A stretch of DNA of 64,000 bases from Nostoc sp. MS1 (GTDB taxonomy: Bacteria > Cyanobacteriota > Cyanobacteriia > Cyanobacteriales > Nostocaceae), in the NCBI RefSeq assembly GCF_019976755.1, contig NZ_AP023441.1, positions 5,949,501-6,013,500 of the forward strand, given 5' to 3'. The position numbers and the translations under genes are program-made. Positions 16,253-25,594 of this stretch are shown one piece after another. How positions within the stretch are numbered: position 1 is the stretch's first letter; every line of letters starts with the position of its first letter. Below the pieces are notes generated by a model. The model ran no database searches and was not told the DNA's origin. It worked only from the letters and a program-made list of their open reading frames with translations.

Positions 16253-17389
16253 ATGACACCTAAAATTGTATCAAGGCTCAAATCAATTGCCGAGGCAAAA
16301 AAGTCCATATCTACTAAATGGAAGACAACTCTAAGCCAACCATCTGCTTTAGTGTTAGCAGCAGGCTTGGGTTTAAGTGCTTTAATGCCATTTGCTGTCA
16401 CAAATTCCCAACCTGCATCGGCAAACCAGAAGACGCAACTAATTAGCCAAGGGGGAAAAAAGGTTGAAATTACTCTAGTTTCCTACGCAGTAACAAAAGC
16501 TGCTTACGAAAAAATCATCCCTCAATTTGTTGCTAAATGGAAGCGAGAAAAGGGTCAAGATGTAGTTATTAAGCAGAGTTATGGTGGTTCAGGTTCTCAA
16601 ACTCGTGCTGTTATCGATGGTTTAGAGGCTGATGTAGTCGCTTTAGCACTGGCGCTAGACACCAAAAAAATCGAGAAAGCTGGATTAATTCAACCCGGTT
16701 GGGAAAGAGAAGCACCCAACAATTCTATTGTGACTCGTTCGGTAGTGGCGATAGAAACTAGAGAAGGAAATCCCAAGAAGATTCAAAATTGGAGTGATTT
16801 AGCTAAACCGGGAATTAAAGTCATTACAGCCAACCCGAAAACTTCCGGTGGTGCGCGGTGGAACTTCTTGGCATTATGGGGCGCGATCGCTAAAAATGGA
16901 GGTAATGAAGCGCAAGCTCTAGACTATATAACCAAAGTCTATAGAAATGTGCCTGTATTACCTAAAGATGCACGGGAAGCCAGCGATGCCTTTTACAAAA
17001 AAGGTCAAGGTGATGTCCTACTAAACTACGAGAACGAAGTTATCCTCGCTGCACAACAAGGAAAAACATCACCCTCCTACGTTGTTCCTCAAGTCAACAT
17101 CTCCATAGATGGCCCAGTTGCCGTTGTTGACAAAGTTGTAGATAAACGCGGTAGTCGTGCTGTTTCCGAAGCTTTCGTCAAGTTTCTTTTCACTCCAGAA
17201 GCGCAACGCGAGTTTGCTAAAGTTGGTTTTAGACCAGTTAACTCTGGTGTAGCCAAAGAAGTAGAGAAAAAATATCCCAAAGTTTCCAAACTCTACAATG
17301 TACAAAGCTTAGGCGGTTGGGACACTATACAGAAGAAATTTTTTGATGACGGCGCTATCTTTGACAAAATTCAAAGTGGACGACGTTAA
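16253..17389 (+). CDS. sbpA: Sulfate-binding protein, second copy (secreted form)
   Basis: A second periplasmic sulfate-binding protein of 378 residues, clearly a paralogue of the product of 14548-15693. It shares the motifs SYGGSGSQTRAVIDGLEADV, SGGARWNFLALWGA and KDAREASDAFYKKGQGD. Its N-terminus differs: a long basic region, a hydrophobic core (32-50) and a likely signal-peptidase I site after PASA (about residue 57). It has no lipobox cysteine, so it should be soluble in the periplasm. The gene is transcribed away from the sbpA-cysT-cysW row. Having one anchored and one free binding protein for the same permease may widen the concentration range; that is inference. A small hairpin follows the stop. 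Confidence 0.92.
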   Translation: MTPKIVSRLKSIAEAKKSISTKWKTTLSQPSALVLAAGLGLSALMPFAVTNSQPASANQKTQLISQGGKKVEITLVSYAVTKAAYEKIIPQFVAKWKREKGQDVVIKQSYGGSGSQTRAVIDGLEADVVALALALDTKKIEKAGLIQPGWEREAPNNSIVTRSVVAIETREGNPKKIQNWSDLAKPGIKVITANPKTSGGARWNFLALWGAIAKNGGNEAQALDYITKVYRNVPVLPKDAREASDAFYKKGQGDVLLNYENEVILAAQQGKTSPSYVVPQVNISIDGPVAVVDKVVDKRGSRAVSEAFVKFLFTPEAQREFAKVGFRPVNSGVAKEVEKKYPKVSKLYNVQSLGGWDTIQKKFFDDGAIFDKIQSGRR

Positions 17390-17427
17390 GGAAACTTAAC
17401 TTACATCAACTCAAAATTGAGCTAATA

Positions 17428-17449
17428 GGGGCGCACAAATGTGCGTCCT
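17428..17449 (+). terminator. Weak hairpin after sbpA copy 2
   Basis: GGGGCGCACA pairs with TGTGCGTCCT around a 2-base loop, 40 bases after the stop. No T run follows, so termination is uncertain. Similar GGGCGCACA hairpins occur as dispersed elements in Nostoc. Confidence 0.35.
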
Positions 17450-17575
17450 TAGCCGCATATAACAAATAGGTTGCCAAAATTATTTAAGACGTTTTCTTAA
17501 TTCATTTGATATTTTTCCTGATGTGACTAGATAAGCCTGAATAAACAACATACAGTGAATTTATATGCTCAACTT

Positions 17576-17908
17576 ATGGAAATGCCCCAGCGCGTATCAG
17601 TCCGCTACAAAGACGCTTCTTATAACATTGATGAGATACGCTTAAAAACCTTCCGTCTTGGGTTGCAGATTTGGGACGAACAAAGCAAACCCAGAAAGAC
17701 AGAGTTGTATGAGTTTATATTAGCTTGCTTAAAACAGGTTGATCGTCAAGATAGGTTTATATTTTCACTATTATTTATCGAGTTAGCAGATGTTATCCGC
17801 GACACCTCTTTAAAGAAAACTATGAAAGAAGACTTAATTAAAGTTGCCTTTCGTGAGTTTGCTTTTGCACTAACAGATTTTGAAGATATCGCAGTTAAAT
17901 CGAATTAG
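17576..17908 (+). CDS. Hypothetical soluble protein, helical (110 aa)
   Basis: I do not recognise this protein. The frame opens at GTG 17555, but ATG at 17576 (MEMPQRVSV) is the more usual start; no strong ribosome site precedes either. The 110 residues are mostly helical and charged, without membrane segments. A region at about 30-90 alternates leucine-rich amphipathic helices (RKTELYEFILACLKQV and RFIFSLLFIELADVI). Codon use is like the neighbours. It lies between sbpA copy 2 and a histidine kinase on the same strand, separated from the kinase by a repeat stretch, so it could be co-transcribed with the kinase. No function is proposed. Confidence 0.6.
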   Translation: MEMPQRVSVRYKDASYNIDEIRLKTFRLGLQIWDEQSKPRKTELYEFILACLKQVDRQDRFIFSLLFIELADVIRDTSLKKTMKEDLIKVAFREFAFALTDFEDIAVKSN

Positions 17909-17988
17909 AGGCAGAAGGGAGAAAAACTGTTGACTTTTGACTTTTGACTATGGACTAATAACTAACAAAACCAATTAGCATAGTAAAT

Positions 17989-19938
17989 ATGCTGTTGCAA
18001 ATTGCTAGAGTGATATTTCAACGTCAGCTGACTAGAGCGATCGTTTTACCTAGTGTTTTGTTATTGTCGTTTTCTGGGGTATCTTGGTGGCAAGTTAACC
18101 GCCTAATATCAGCGATGCAGTGGGTAGATCACACAGATCAGGTAATTAGTCAAGCCTACCGCACCCAAAAGCTACTGTTAGATATACAAACAGGATCGCG
18201 TGGCTATATTCTTACAGGGGAATTGGATATTTTAGCACCCTACATAGAATCTAGTCCAGCAATTGATGCTGCTTTTGAGAAACTAAAAAATCTAGTTGCT
18301 GATAATCCTAGCCAAACGCAACGACTCAAGGAACTTATATCGTTATATCAACAGTGGGATAGAATGATTGCCTTGGCTGTGGAACGGCGACGACGAGGAG
18401 AAGTTGAACCTTTGCCTGTGTTTAAGGTGCGTGAGCAACAAATGGTCTCCATGCGCCAACACATCACAGCTTTTATTGCCGTAGAAGAACAATTGCGAAA
18501 TGAACGCAGTGATACTGTCCGTCAGACAACGCAACAGGTGAGTGCCACCAGCTTAATTCTAACTTTGGTCATCGGCTTTATTCTTGCTTCCTTTATTCAA
18601 AGACAGATTTTCCAGGTATCAAAAACTTATGAACATGCGCTAAGAACTGCCCTTGAACAATCAGAAATATCTCAACGTTCTGCTCAACGTCTGGCTGACT
18701 TACATGAAATTGACAGAGCAATTTTATCTGCCGCACCTGATATTCAAATTATACGAGAAGCCCTTGAAAGATTACGTAAAATAGCTGGTTGTCAACAAGC
18801 GTTTGTTGTCCTGTTCGATTTTGAAAACGGCACGGCTCAAGTAATTAGAGCTAATAACGATGATGTTTTTCAACTAGATGAAGGTATTACTCTACGAATA
18901 GAAGACTTTGCCGCGATCGCAGTTTTACAACAAAGACAACTGCGCTTAATTCCAGATATTGCTGTTTTAGAACAACGTCCAATAATTTTAGAGCGACTGT
19001 TAGCCGCCGGAGTGCATAGTTACATAGCAGTTCCGATGCGGGTGCAGGAGAATTTAATTGGTGAACTTAGCCTCGCAAGTATTGGAGTAGACGCTTTTAA
19101 TCAAGAAAATCAGCAGATGGCGAGGGAAGTTGCAGAACAATTGGCGATCGCCATTCAACAATCGCAACTGCGTCAAGAACTGCAAAAATACGCAGAGAAA
19201 CTAGAGCAACGTGTTGCACAACGTACTATTGAGCTACAAGAAGCTAATCAAAATTTAGAAGCTTTTAACTACTCAGTTTCTCACGACTTACGAGCGCCAC
19301 TACGCACCATGCAAGGCTTTGCTCAAGCATTACTAGAAGATTACGGCAATCAACTAGATACCTTTGGACAAAGTTATCTGCGTTACATAGCAGATGGTGC
19401 GATGCAAATGGATACATTAATTACTGACTTGTTAGCATACAGCCGTCTTAGTCGTAGCGAAATTCAAATGCAGCCTACTGACTTGAATGTTGTAGTTCAT
19501 CAGGCAATTAAACAAATAGAACCACAAATTCAAGAACGCCAAGCACAAGTTACAGTAGATACTCCTCTATTATCAGTCATGGCTCACCCCGCTACATTGG
19601 GGCAAGTGATTATCAACTTGTTAAATAATGCAATTAAGTTTGTTAAGCCAGATGTCTCGCCTGTAGTAAAGATATATTCTCAAGAGTATTTGCAGGAGGG
19701 GAAAAGTTGGGTAAAACTTTGGGTAATAGATAACGGTATCGGCATTGCACCAGAACACCAAGAACGGATTTTTCGTGTATTTGAAAGACTTCATGGTGTA
19801 GAAATTTATCCTGGTACTGGCATTGGTTTAGCCATTGTGCGTAAAGCCTTAGAAAAAATGGGTGGTAGTTGCGGAGTAGAATCACAACTAGGCAAAGGTA
19901 GCCGTTTTTGGATTGCCTTACCGAAAGCAGTGGGTTGA
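17989..19938 (+). CDS. CHASE3-GAF sensor histidine kinase
   Basis: The 649-residue protein begins with a membrane helix (about 17-35). A CHASE3-like extracytoplasmic helical domain follows (about 40-180), with TQKLLLDIQTGSRGYILTGE, and a second helix (about 185-205). Then come a GAF domain (about 240-395) and a coiled stretch. The HisKA domain has the phospho-accepting H432 in SVSHDLRAPLRTMQGF, and the HATPase domain has N, G1 and G2 boxes (VIINLLNNAIKF, DNGIGIAPEHQ, GTGIGLAIV). The transmitter most resembles phytochrome-type kinases. No receiver is fused. The GAF lacks an obvious chromophore cysteine motif. A neighbouring 1620-residue hybrid kinase and an Rcp1-like regulator may be partners; that is inference. 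Confidence 0.9.
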   Translation: MLLQIARVIFQRQLTRAIVLPSVLLLSFSGVSWWQVNRLISAMQWVDHTDQVISQAYRTQKLLLDIQTGSRGYILTGELDILAPYIESSPAIDAAFEKLKNLVADNPSQTQRLKELISLYQQWDRMIALAVERRRRGEVEPLPVFKVREQQMVSMRQHITAFIAVEEQLRNERSDTVRQTTQQVSATSLILTLVIGFILASFIQRQIFQVSKTYEHALRTALEQSEISQRSAQRLADLHEIDRAILSAAPDIQIIREALERLRKIAGCQQAFVVLFDFENGTAQVIRANNDDVFQLDEGITLRIEDFAAIAVLQQRQLRLIPDIAVLEQRPIILERLLAAGVHSYIAVPMRVQENLIGELSLASIGVDAFNQENQQMAREVAEQLAIAIQQSQLRQELQKYAEKLEQRVAQRTIELQEANQNLEAFNYSVSHDLRAPLRTMQGFAQALLEDYGNQLDTFGQSYLRYIADGAMQMDTLITDLLAYSRLSRSEIQMQPTDLNVVVHQAIKQIEPQIQERQAQVTVDTPLLSVMAHPATLGQVIINLLNNAIKFVKPDVSPVVKIYSQEYLQEGKSWVKLWVIDNGIGIAPEHQERIFRVFERLHGVEIYPGTGIGLAIVRKALEKMGGSCGVESQLGKGSRFWIALPKAVG

Positions 19939-20017
19939 GAAGTGGGGAGTGGGGGGAGATGAGGGAGTGGGGGGAGAAAAAACTACTAACAACTGTCAAC
20001 TGTCAACTGTCAACTGC
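19937..20017. repeat. STRR composite between convergent kinase genes
   Basis: GGGGAGTG/GAGATGAGG units are followed by CAACTGT heptamers. The last codons and stop of the minus-strand hybrid kinase (QLTVDS, stop) are written by the heptamer itself. Confidence 0.8.
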
Positions 20018-23000
20018 TTTGCGGCTAAAAATTTCTTGATGACAGCTGCTAGTTGCTTGAGTTTGATGGGTTTGGAGAGATAGTCGTTTGCACCGGCTGC
20101 TAAACATTTTTCTTTGTCACCTGGCATTGCTAAAGCTGTCAAGGCAATTATGGGAATGTTGGCAAAGTTTTTATCTAATCGAATCTGTTTGATTGCCTCT
20201 AAACCATCAATTCCTGGCATTTGAATATCCATTAAAATCAAGTTGGGAATTTGGGCTTTGGTGAGGGCGATCGCTTCATGACCATTTTTCGCTAATATAA
20301 CCCGATATCCTACTGTTTCTAAATATCCAGAGATAGTAAAAATATTCGCCTCGCTATCTTCTGCCAGCAAAATTAGCGGTGAATGCTCTACTCTTTCATT
20401 TACAGTAAAATTTAGCTCAGGTAATACTTGATTTACAGACTCAGGCGAAAATTCGCAGACTCCAGTACAGGGTAAATCAACAGTGAAGCAACTGCCTACA
20501 CCAAGTTCGCTGCTTACACCTACCTTGCCACCGTGCATTTCTACAATTCGCTTCACGAGAGCTAAACCTAAACCAGTGCCGTTATATTGGCGGTTTAAGG
20601 CACTATCAATTTGGATAAAAGGTTGAAACAGTTTTTTGATGTTCTCCGCAGCGATACCGATACCTGTATCAATAACAGCAAAGCGAATGACATCTTGCAG
20701 AGGTGTTGCTTGTGTTTGGGTGATAATTCGTTCGTGAGTTACTTTTAAGGTAACTTTTCCACCTTCAGGTGTGAATTTGACCGCATTGTTAAGTAAATTA
20801 ATCAAAACCTGACGGATACGCAACTCATCCAGCATTAAATCGGGTAGATGGGGTTGAATCTTTACCTCAAGCTGGATGCGTTTTTGAAATGCTAGCTGGC
20901 TAATAAATGTCAAACTTGATTGACACAGCGAGTTGATAGTTATGGGAGCATAATGTAACTCCATCTGTCCTGCTTCAATTTTGGATAAATCCAAAATGTC
21001 GTTAATTAATTCCAGCAAATGTTTGCCACTACGCTCAATGGTTTGCAATGACCGTCTTTGTTTCTCATTGATGACTCCAAACACATGATCTTGCAAACCT
21101 TCTGATATACCTAGAATTGCATTTAGTGGGGTGCGTAGTTCGTGGCTGATGGTAGCTAGGAACTCATCTTTCAGGCGGGTGGCACGGGCGAGTTCATGGT
21201 TGGATATGGCTAATTTTTCGTTAGCTTGGCGTAGTTCTGATTCGGTCTTTTTGGCCTCGGAAATGTCTCGATGAGTACCAGTCATTCGTAGGGCTTTGTC
21301 ATCTTCATCTCGAACTACTGCTTTACCATAGTTAGCAATCCATCTATATTCACCTTCTTTAGTTTGGACTCTATAGTCGAGTTTGTAGGGTATGGAGGCA
21401 TCCTGAAGATGAGCGTGAAGTTTTTCTAACATATAGGGCAAGTCTTCTGGGTGAACCAATCTTTCCCATGTACTGAAATGACTAGGTAATTCTCCCACCT
21501 CAAAACCTAACATTCCTAGCCATTGAGGGCTAAGGTAGAGTTCGTTAGTTGTAATATTCCAGTCCCATAAGCCATCACCAGAAGCTTCCAAGGCTAATAG
21601 TAGACGTTCTTCACTCAGTCGCATAGCTTCTTGAGCCAGTTCACGCTCCTGTAGTGCGGCTTGCTGTTCGCTGATATCAACAACATAACCAATAATTTCT
21701 ACAGGTTTCCCTGCTTTGTCTCGCACAACACGATATTCATCTTCTATCCAACGGTAGCTACCATCTTGATGCAGGAAGCGATATTGATAGAGGTGATATT
21801 CCTGTTGTTCAATATTTTCTAGTTCGGCAAAAACATTTTTTAAGTCGTCTGGATGGATGCGATTTACCCAGAAATCTGGTTCTGTGAGCCATCGTTCTGG
21901 CGTATAGCCGAGAATATGCTGTACATTATCGCTGATAAAGGTAGCGGCGAAGTTATCTGAGATTTGGCAGGTATAAATAACTGCCGGACTAGCTGAAAGG
22001 ACAAATTCTAAACGCTCTTTAAGACGTTTATTTTCTATTTCTTTGCGTCGGCGATCGCTAACATCAATAATTAATCCATCCCATAAAATATCACCGTTGG
22101 GTTGTTTTTCTGGTTGGGACATACATTGTATCCATTTTAGGCAGCCAGATGGAGTAATTAATCTTCCTTCCCAAGACATTGGCTGTAAAGAAATAGCTGA
22201 ATGAGCCATCGACTTGCGGAATGAGCCGATATCATCTAAGTTAACTAAAGCACATAACACATTTGCATTTTCCATAATTGTGGCAGGCTTTAGTTCAAAA
22301 ATTTCTGGAGCGCGATCGCTTATATATGTAAATTCATGGGAGCCGTCAGTATGGAGAATATATTGATACATTGCGCCAGGAACATTGGCAGCAATGCGCT
22401 CAAACCGCGCTTCGTTTTCGCGTAAAGCGGCTTCTGAGAGTTTACGTACAGTGATATCCCGATCCATGCCGCGATAGCCACAAAATTTTCCATCTACATC
22501 AAAAATCGCAACTGCACTTGTTTCTAAAGTAATCAGTCGCCCATCTTTATGAATGTTGATATTTTCTAAGCATTGAAAAGGAGCTTGTTTGGCAACGAAT
22601 TTCATAAACTCATGCAATACTCTTTGTGCTTCTTCTGGCGGCATTAAATCAAATGGAGTTCTGCCCAAAACTTCTTCAGGGGTATATCCTAAAAGGTTAA
22701 TGATTTGTGGGCTGGCATAGGTGTAAACTCCAAATTCATCAACCTCCCATACCCAATCACTAGAAGTTTCCACAAGATTGCGGAAGCGTTCCTTACTTTG
22801 TTGCAGTTCTAATGTGCGTTGGTTGACTTGTGCCTCTAAAGTCTGATTTTGTTCTGCCAAAATTCGCAACAGGCGATCGCGTTCCTGTTCTGCTTTTTTA
22901 CGCTCGGTGATATTTTGGGTCATAGTGATGCCTGCAATCACCTTACCCTGCTCATCTTGTACAGGGATATAATGGCTAATGTAGTGGCGATCGCCATAAG

Positions 23001-24858
23001 GAATCTCCGCAACTACTGATTCTCCCGCCAATGCTTGCCTACACAGAGGGGCGATCTTTGCACATACTTCTGGCGGAAAGATTTCCCAAAGGGTTTTCCC
23101 TTCCATTTTTGCCTTGCTCAAACCTACACTAGCAAGTCCAGAACCGCCGGCTAGCAGGTAGCGTAAGTCATCGTCAAACAACACAACCGCACCATTGGGA
23201 AAGTTATCTACTAAAGTGCGATATAGTTGTTCACTACGACGCAAAGCATCTTCTGCTTGTTTACGTCTAGTAATATCAGTGATGGTTCCCACATAACCAG
23301 TCACTCTGCCTTCTAAATCTTTTTCTGGAACTGATTGCGCAAATACCCAGATTTCTGTCCCATTCGGTTGTACAAGCCGATATTCTAAATTAGAAGTCCG
23401 GCCTGTTTGGATACACCAATACCATTCTACCAACACCATATCTCGGTCTTCTGGGTGTATGGCTTTAACCCAGCCATAGCCGACTGCTTCTTGGGGAGTT
23501 AATCCAGAAATGTAACACCCATACTCGTTAACATACAAACAATTTCCCTTTAAATCACTGCGGAAAATACCAACGGGGGCTGATGCTGCTAAAGTTGCAT
23601 AGCGTCGTTCGCTTTCTTGTAGAGCCTGTTCAATTTCTCTGCGTTCGGTAATATCTTCACAACTGACGAGAACGCCAATAATTTCCTTATCAGAGTTGCA
23701 CAGAGGTATTTTACTGGTGCGTAACCAAATCGTTTGCTTGTCACCTCTTGTCAAAGGTTCTTCAATATTAAATTTAGGTTGACCTGACTCGATAACGATG
23801 CGATCGTCTGCTTGATAATGTGCTGCATATTCCCGCCAGGGCATATCAAAATCTGTTTTGCCAATAATTTCTGCTGCCGAAGATAGTCCAGCATTTAATA
23901 GCAGTTGGCGGTTACAACCTAAAAATCGATTATTGCAGTCTTTCCAAAAGATTGCCATAGGTAGACTATCCATGACAATCTGCAAGATGATTTGATTATC
24001 CTCAAATGCCTTTTCTGCCTGTTGGCTAATGATTTGGTTGTGCTTGGCTGCGGTGATGTCTCGTGCAGCCCAAATCACATTTTCTGATGAAATGGGTACA
24101 ACATTGGCATGAAACCAAATTTCTTTATTGCCGATTTGTAAGTTATATTCGCACTCTGAGGATTGCTGTGTAGCTAAAGTTTGCCCAATCAAATTGACAA
24201 ATTTATCTGCGAGGTGAGTAGGTAAAACTTCATGGGCTGTTTTACCAATTAAATCTTCAGGTGGTAAGTAAAGCTCATCTGCACCTGTAGGGGCAACTTT
24301 AAGGTAACGGCCTTGTCTATCTACCACCAAAATTACATCAACTATTGCCTTAAACAACCCTTGGAGTTCCGCTTCTGATGCTTTGAGGGCTTCTAGTGCT
24401 TGTTGATATTGGCGATCGCTATCTTTTAGTTGTTGTCTTAGACGGCTTTTTTCTAATGTAGAATAAACGGTGTGGCAGAATCTAATACAAGTGAGATTTT
24501 CCTTAACTAAATAGTCCGAGACACCACTTTTGATAGCTTGAACAGCTAACCTCTCATCTTTCTGCCCGATTAACAAAATCATCGGCATTTCCCAGCCGTC
24601 AAATTGCCATCTCAACTGATTAAGAAATTCCCATCCATCTACATCTAAGAATTGATAGTCCAACAGTATTAAATCTGGTTTGTTTTGAGATAGATATACC
24701 AGTGCTTCTAATCCTGTCTCTATCTCCACTACATCATAGCTAGCTAGAGTGTCCTGACTTAAGTAATCGCAGTAGAGTGATCTATCTTCTGGAGCATTGC
24801 CCAGAATCACAATTGAGTAATGGGAGATTGGCATTGCCGATGATATGTATTCAATCAT
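19996..24858 (-). CDS. Giant hybrid histidine kinase: REC, eight PAS, HisKA, HATPase, REC
   Basis: This 1620-residue soluble sensor starts with a receiver (phospho-site D67 in LILLDYQF). Eight PAS-type units follow, starting near residues 165, 290, 415, 540, 680, 810, 940 and 1090; several carry PAC tails with YRWIEDEYR or GTHRDIS-like endings. The HisKA phospho-accepting histidine is H1239 in TISHELRTPLNAILG. The HATPase has LINLLNNAVKF and GTGLGLALVKR. A C-terminal receiver has D1544 in LILMDIQMPGIDG. No membrane segment is seen. I see no clear haem, flavin or bilin motif. The chain can run an internal phosphorelay from H1239 to D1544, with the first receiver as an input. The C-terminal residues come from repeat DNA. 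No DNA-binding output is fused. Confidence 0.92.
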   Translation of the reverse strand: MIEYISSAMPISHYSIVILGNAPEDRSLYCDYLSQDTLASYDVVEIETGLEALVYLSQNKPDLILLDYQFLDVDGWEFLNQLRWQFDGWEMPMILLIGQKDERLAVQAIKSGVSDYLVKENLTCIRFCHTVYSTLEKSRLRQQLKDSDRQYQQALEALKASEAELQGLFKAIVDVILVVDRQGRYLKVAPTGADELYLPPEDLIGKTAHEVLPTHLADKFVNLIGQTLATQQSSECEYNLQIGNKEIWFHANVVPISSENVIWAARDITAAKHNQIISQQAEKAFEDNQIILQIVMDSLPMAIFWKDCNNRFLGCNRQLLLNAGLSSAAEIIGKTDFDMPWREYAAHYQADDRIVIESGQPKFNIEEPLTRGDKQTIWLRTSKIPLCNSDKEIIGVLVSCEDITERREIEQALQESERRYATLAASAPVGIFRSDLKGNCLYVNEYGCYISGLTPQEAVGYGWVKAIHPEDRDMVLVEWYWCIQTGRTSNLEYRLVQPNGTEIWVFAQSVPEKDLEGRVTGYVGTITDITRRKQAEDALRRSEQLYRTLVDNFPNGAVVLFDDDLRYLLAGGSGLASVGLSKAKMEGKTLWEIFPPEVCAKIAPLCRQALAGESVVAEIPYGDRHYISHYIPVQDEQGKVIAGITMTQNITERKKAEQERDRLLRILAEQNQTLEAQVNQRTLELQQSKERFRNLVETSSDWVWEVDEFGVYTYASPQIINLLGYTPEEVLGRTPFDLMPPEEAQRVLHEFMKFVAKQAPFQCLENINIHKDGRLITLETSAVAIFDVDGKFCGYRGMDRDITVRKLSEAALRENEARFERIAANVPGAMYQYILHTDGSHEFTYISDRAPEIFELKPATIMENANVLCALVNLDDIGSFRKSMAHSAISLQPMSWEGRLITPSGCLKWIQCMSQPEKQPNGDILWDGLIIDVSDRRRKEIENKRLKERLEFVLSASPAVIYTCQISDNFAATFISDNVQHILGYTPERWLTEPDFWVNRIHPDDLKNVFAELENIEQQEYHLYQYRFLHQDGSYRWIEDEYRVVRDKAGKPVEIIGYVVDISEQQAALQERELAQEAMRLSEERLLLALEASGDGLWDWNITTNELYLSPQWLGMLGFEVGELPSHFSTWERLVHPEDLPYMLEKLHAHLQDASIPYKLDYRVQTKEGEYRWIANYGKAVVRDEDDKALRMTGTHRDISEAKKTESELRQANEKLAISNHELARATRLKDEFLATISHELRTPLNAILGISEGLQDHVFGVINEKQRRSLQTIERSGKHLLELINDILDLSKIEAGQMELHYAPITINSLCQSSLTFISQLAFQKRIQLEVKIQPHLPDLMLDELRIRQVLINLLNNAVKFTPEGGKVTLKVTHERIITQTQATPLQDVIRFAVIDTGIGIAAENIKKLFQPFIQIDSALNRQYNGTGLGLALVKRIVEMHGGKVGVSSELGVGSCFTVDLPCTGVCEFSPESVNQVLPELNFTVNERVEHSPLILLAEDSEANIFTISGYLETVGYRVILAKNGHEAIALTKAQIPNLILMDIQMPGIDGLEAIKQIRLDKNFANIPIIALTALAMPGDKEKCLAAGANDYLSKPIKLKQLAAVIKKFLAAKQLTVDS

Positions 24859-25118
24859 ACATAAGAGTCATTCAAATTTAACCTAATCCTTAGTTATTCG
24901 CCTGCATAATTTCACGTTCAGTTGACAGTTGACAGGTTAAGTTCACTGTCCATTATCCACTCTCTACTCCTTACTCAGCACGCGCTAAACGCGCCGCTAC
25001 CGCTAACATTACTCAGCACTCTCTACAGAGAGAAGACAAAAAAATTGAATTGCTCAAAAATTATCATGGACTGCTTTTTTGGCTGTTTGATTCCGGTTAA
25101 TAGGTAAGTGGGTGGAGA
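24859..25118. other. Divergent region with dispersed repeats
   Basis: About 260 bases between two signalling genes on opposite strands. It contains TTGACAG units, and at 24970-25035 the sequence ACTCAGCACGCGCTAAACGCGCCGC and its continuation, which recurs inverted near 55200-55260. No protein is supported here; the open frame at 24922-25107 is made of repeats. Confidence 0.5.
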
Positions 25119-25577
25119 ATGGATAGCTTTGCAGCAGAGACAACAATTTTATTAGTGGAGGATAGCCCCTCCGATATTCTGCTGATCCAAAGGGCTTTCC
25201 GCAAGGTGGGAATTACTAACCCACTACAAATAGTCAATGATGGCGATGCAGCTGTGTTGTATTTATCTGGGGAGAAACCATATAGCGATCGCCATACTTA
25301 CCCGTTACCAGTCCTAATTTTACTTGATTTGAAACTTCCTCGTCGTTCTGGAGATGAGGTTTTGCTGTGGTTACGTCAACAACCCGGCTTAAAGCGTCTA
25401 CCTGTGGTGGTATTGACTGCTTCCCGCCAGTCTCTAGACATTAATCGTCTTTACGATTTAGGGGTAAATGCTTATATGGTTAAACCCGTTGCTTTTGATG
25501 ACTTAGTTGAAATTGTCGAGATTCTAAATCGGCACTGGATTTCTTTGAATGAAAAACCACAGTTAAATTTTGAGTAA
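25119..25577 (+). CDS. Rcp1-like single-domain response regulator
   Basis: This is a 152-residue stand-alone receiver of the Rcp1/CheY type that often partners with phytochrome-like kinases in cyanobacteria. The acidic pocket is E14-D15, the phospho-acceptor is D70 in LILLDLKLPRRSGDEV, the Thr switch is in VVVLTASRQS, and the conserved Lys is in YMVKPVAFDDL. The insertion after beta 3 (GEKPYSDRHTYPLP) is typical of the Rcp1 group. The stop is 17 bases before the next ATG, so it is co-transcribed with the hybrid kinase at 25595. No output domain is present. It could receive phosphate from the kinase that follows or from the one at 17989. Confidence 0.92.
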   Translation: MDSFAAETTILLVEDSPSDILLIQRAFRKVGITNPLQIVNDGDAAVLYLSGEKPYSDRHTYPLPVLILLDLKLPRRSGDEVLLWLRQQPGLKRLPVVVLTASRQSLDINRLYDLGVNAYMVKPVAFDDLVEIVEILNRHWISLNEKPQLNFE

Positions 25578-25594
25578 ATAATTCTATTGGTGAA

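Noticed and set aside
24922..25107. Small plus-strand ORF before the Rcp1-like gene
   Set aside because: Most of it is made of dispersed repeat units (TTGACAG, ACTCAGCAC), so it is unlikely to be a gene.
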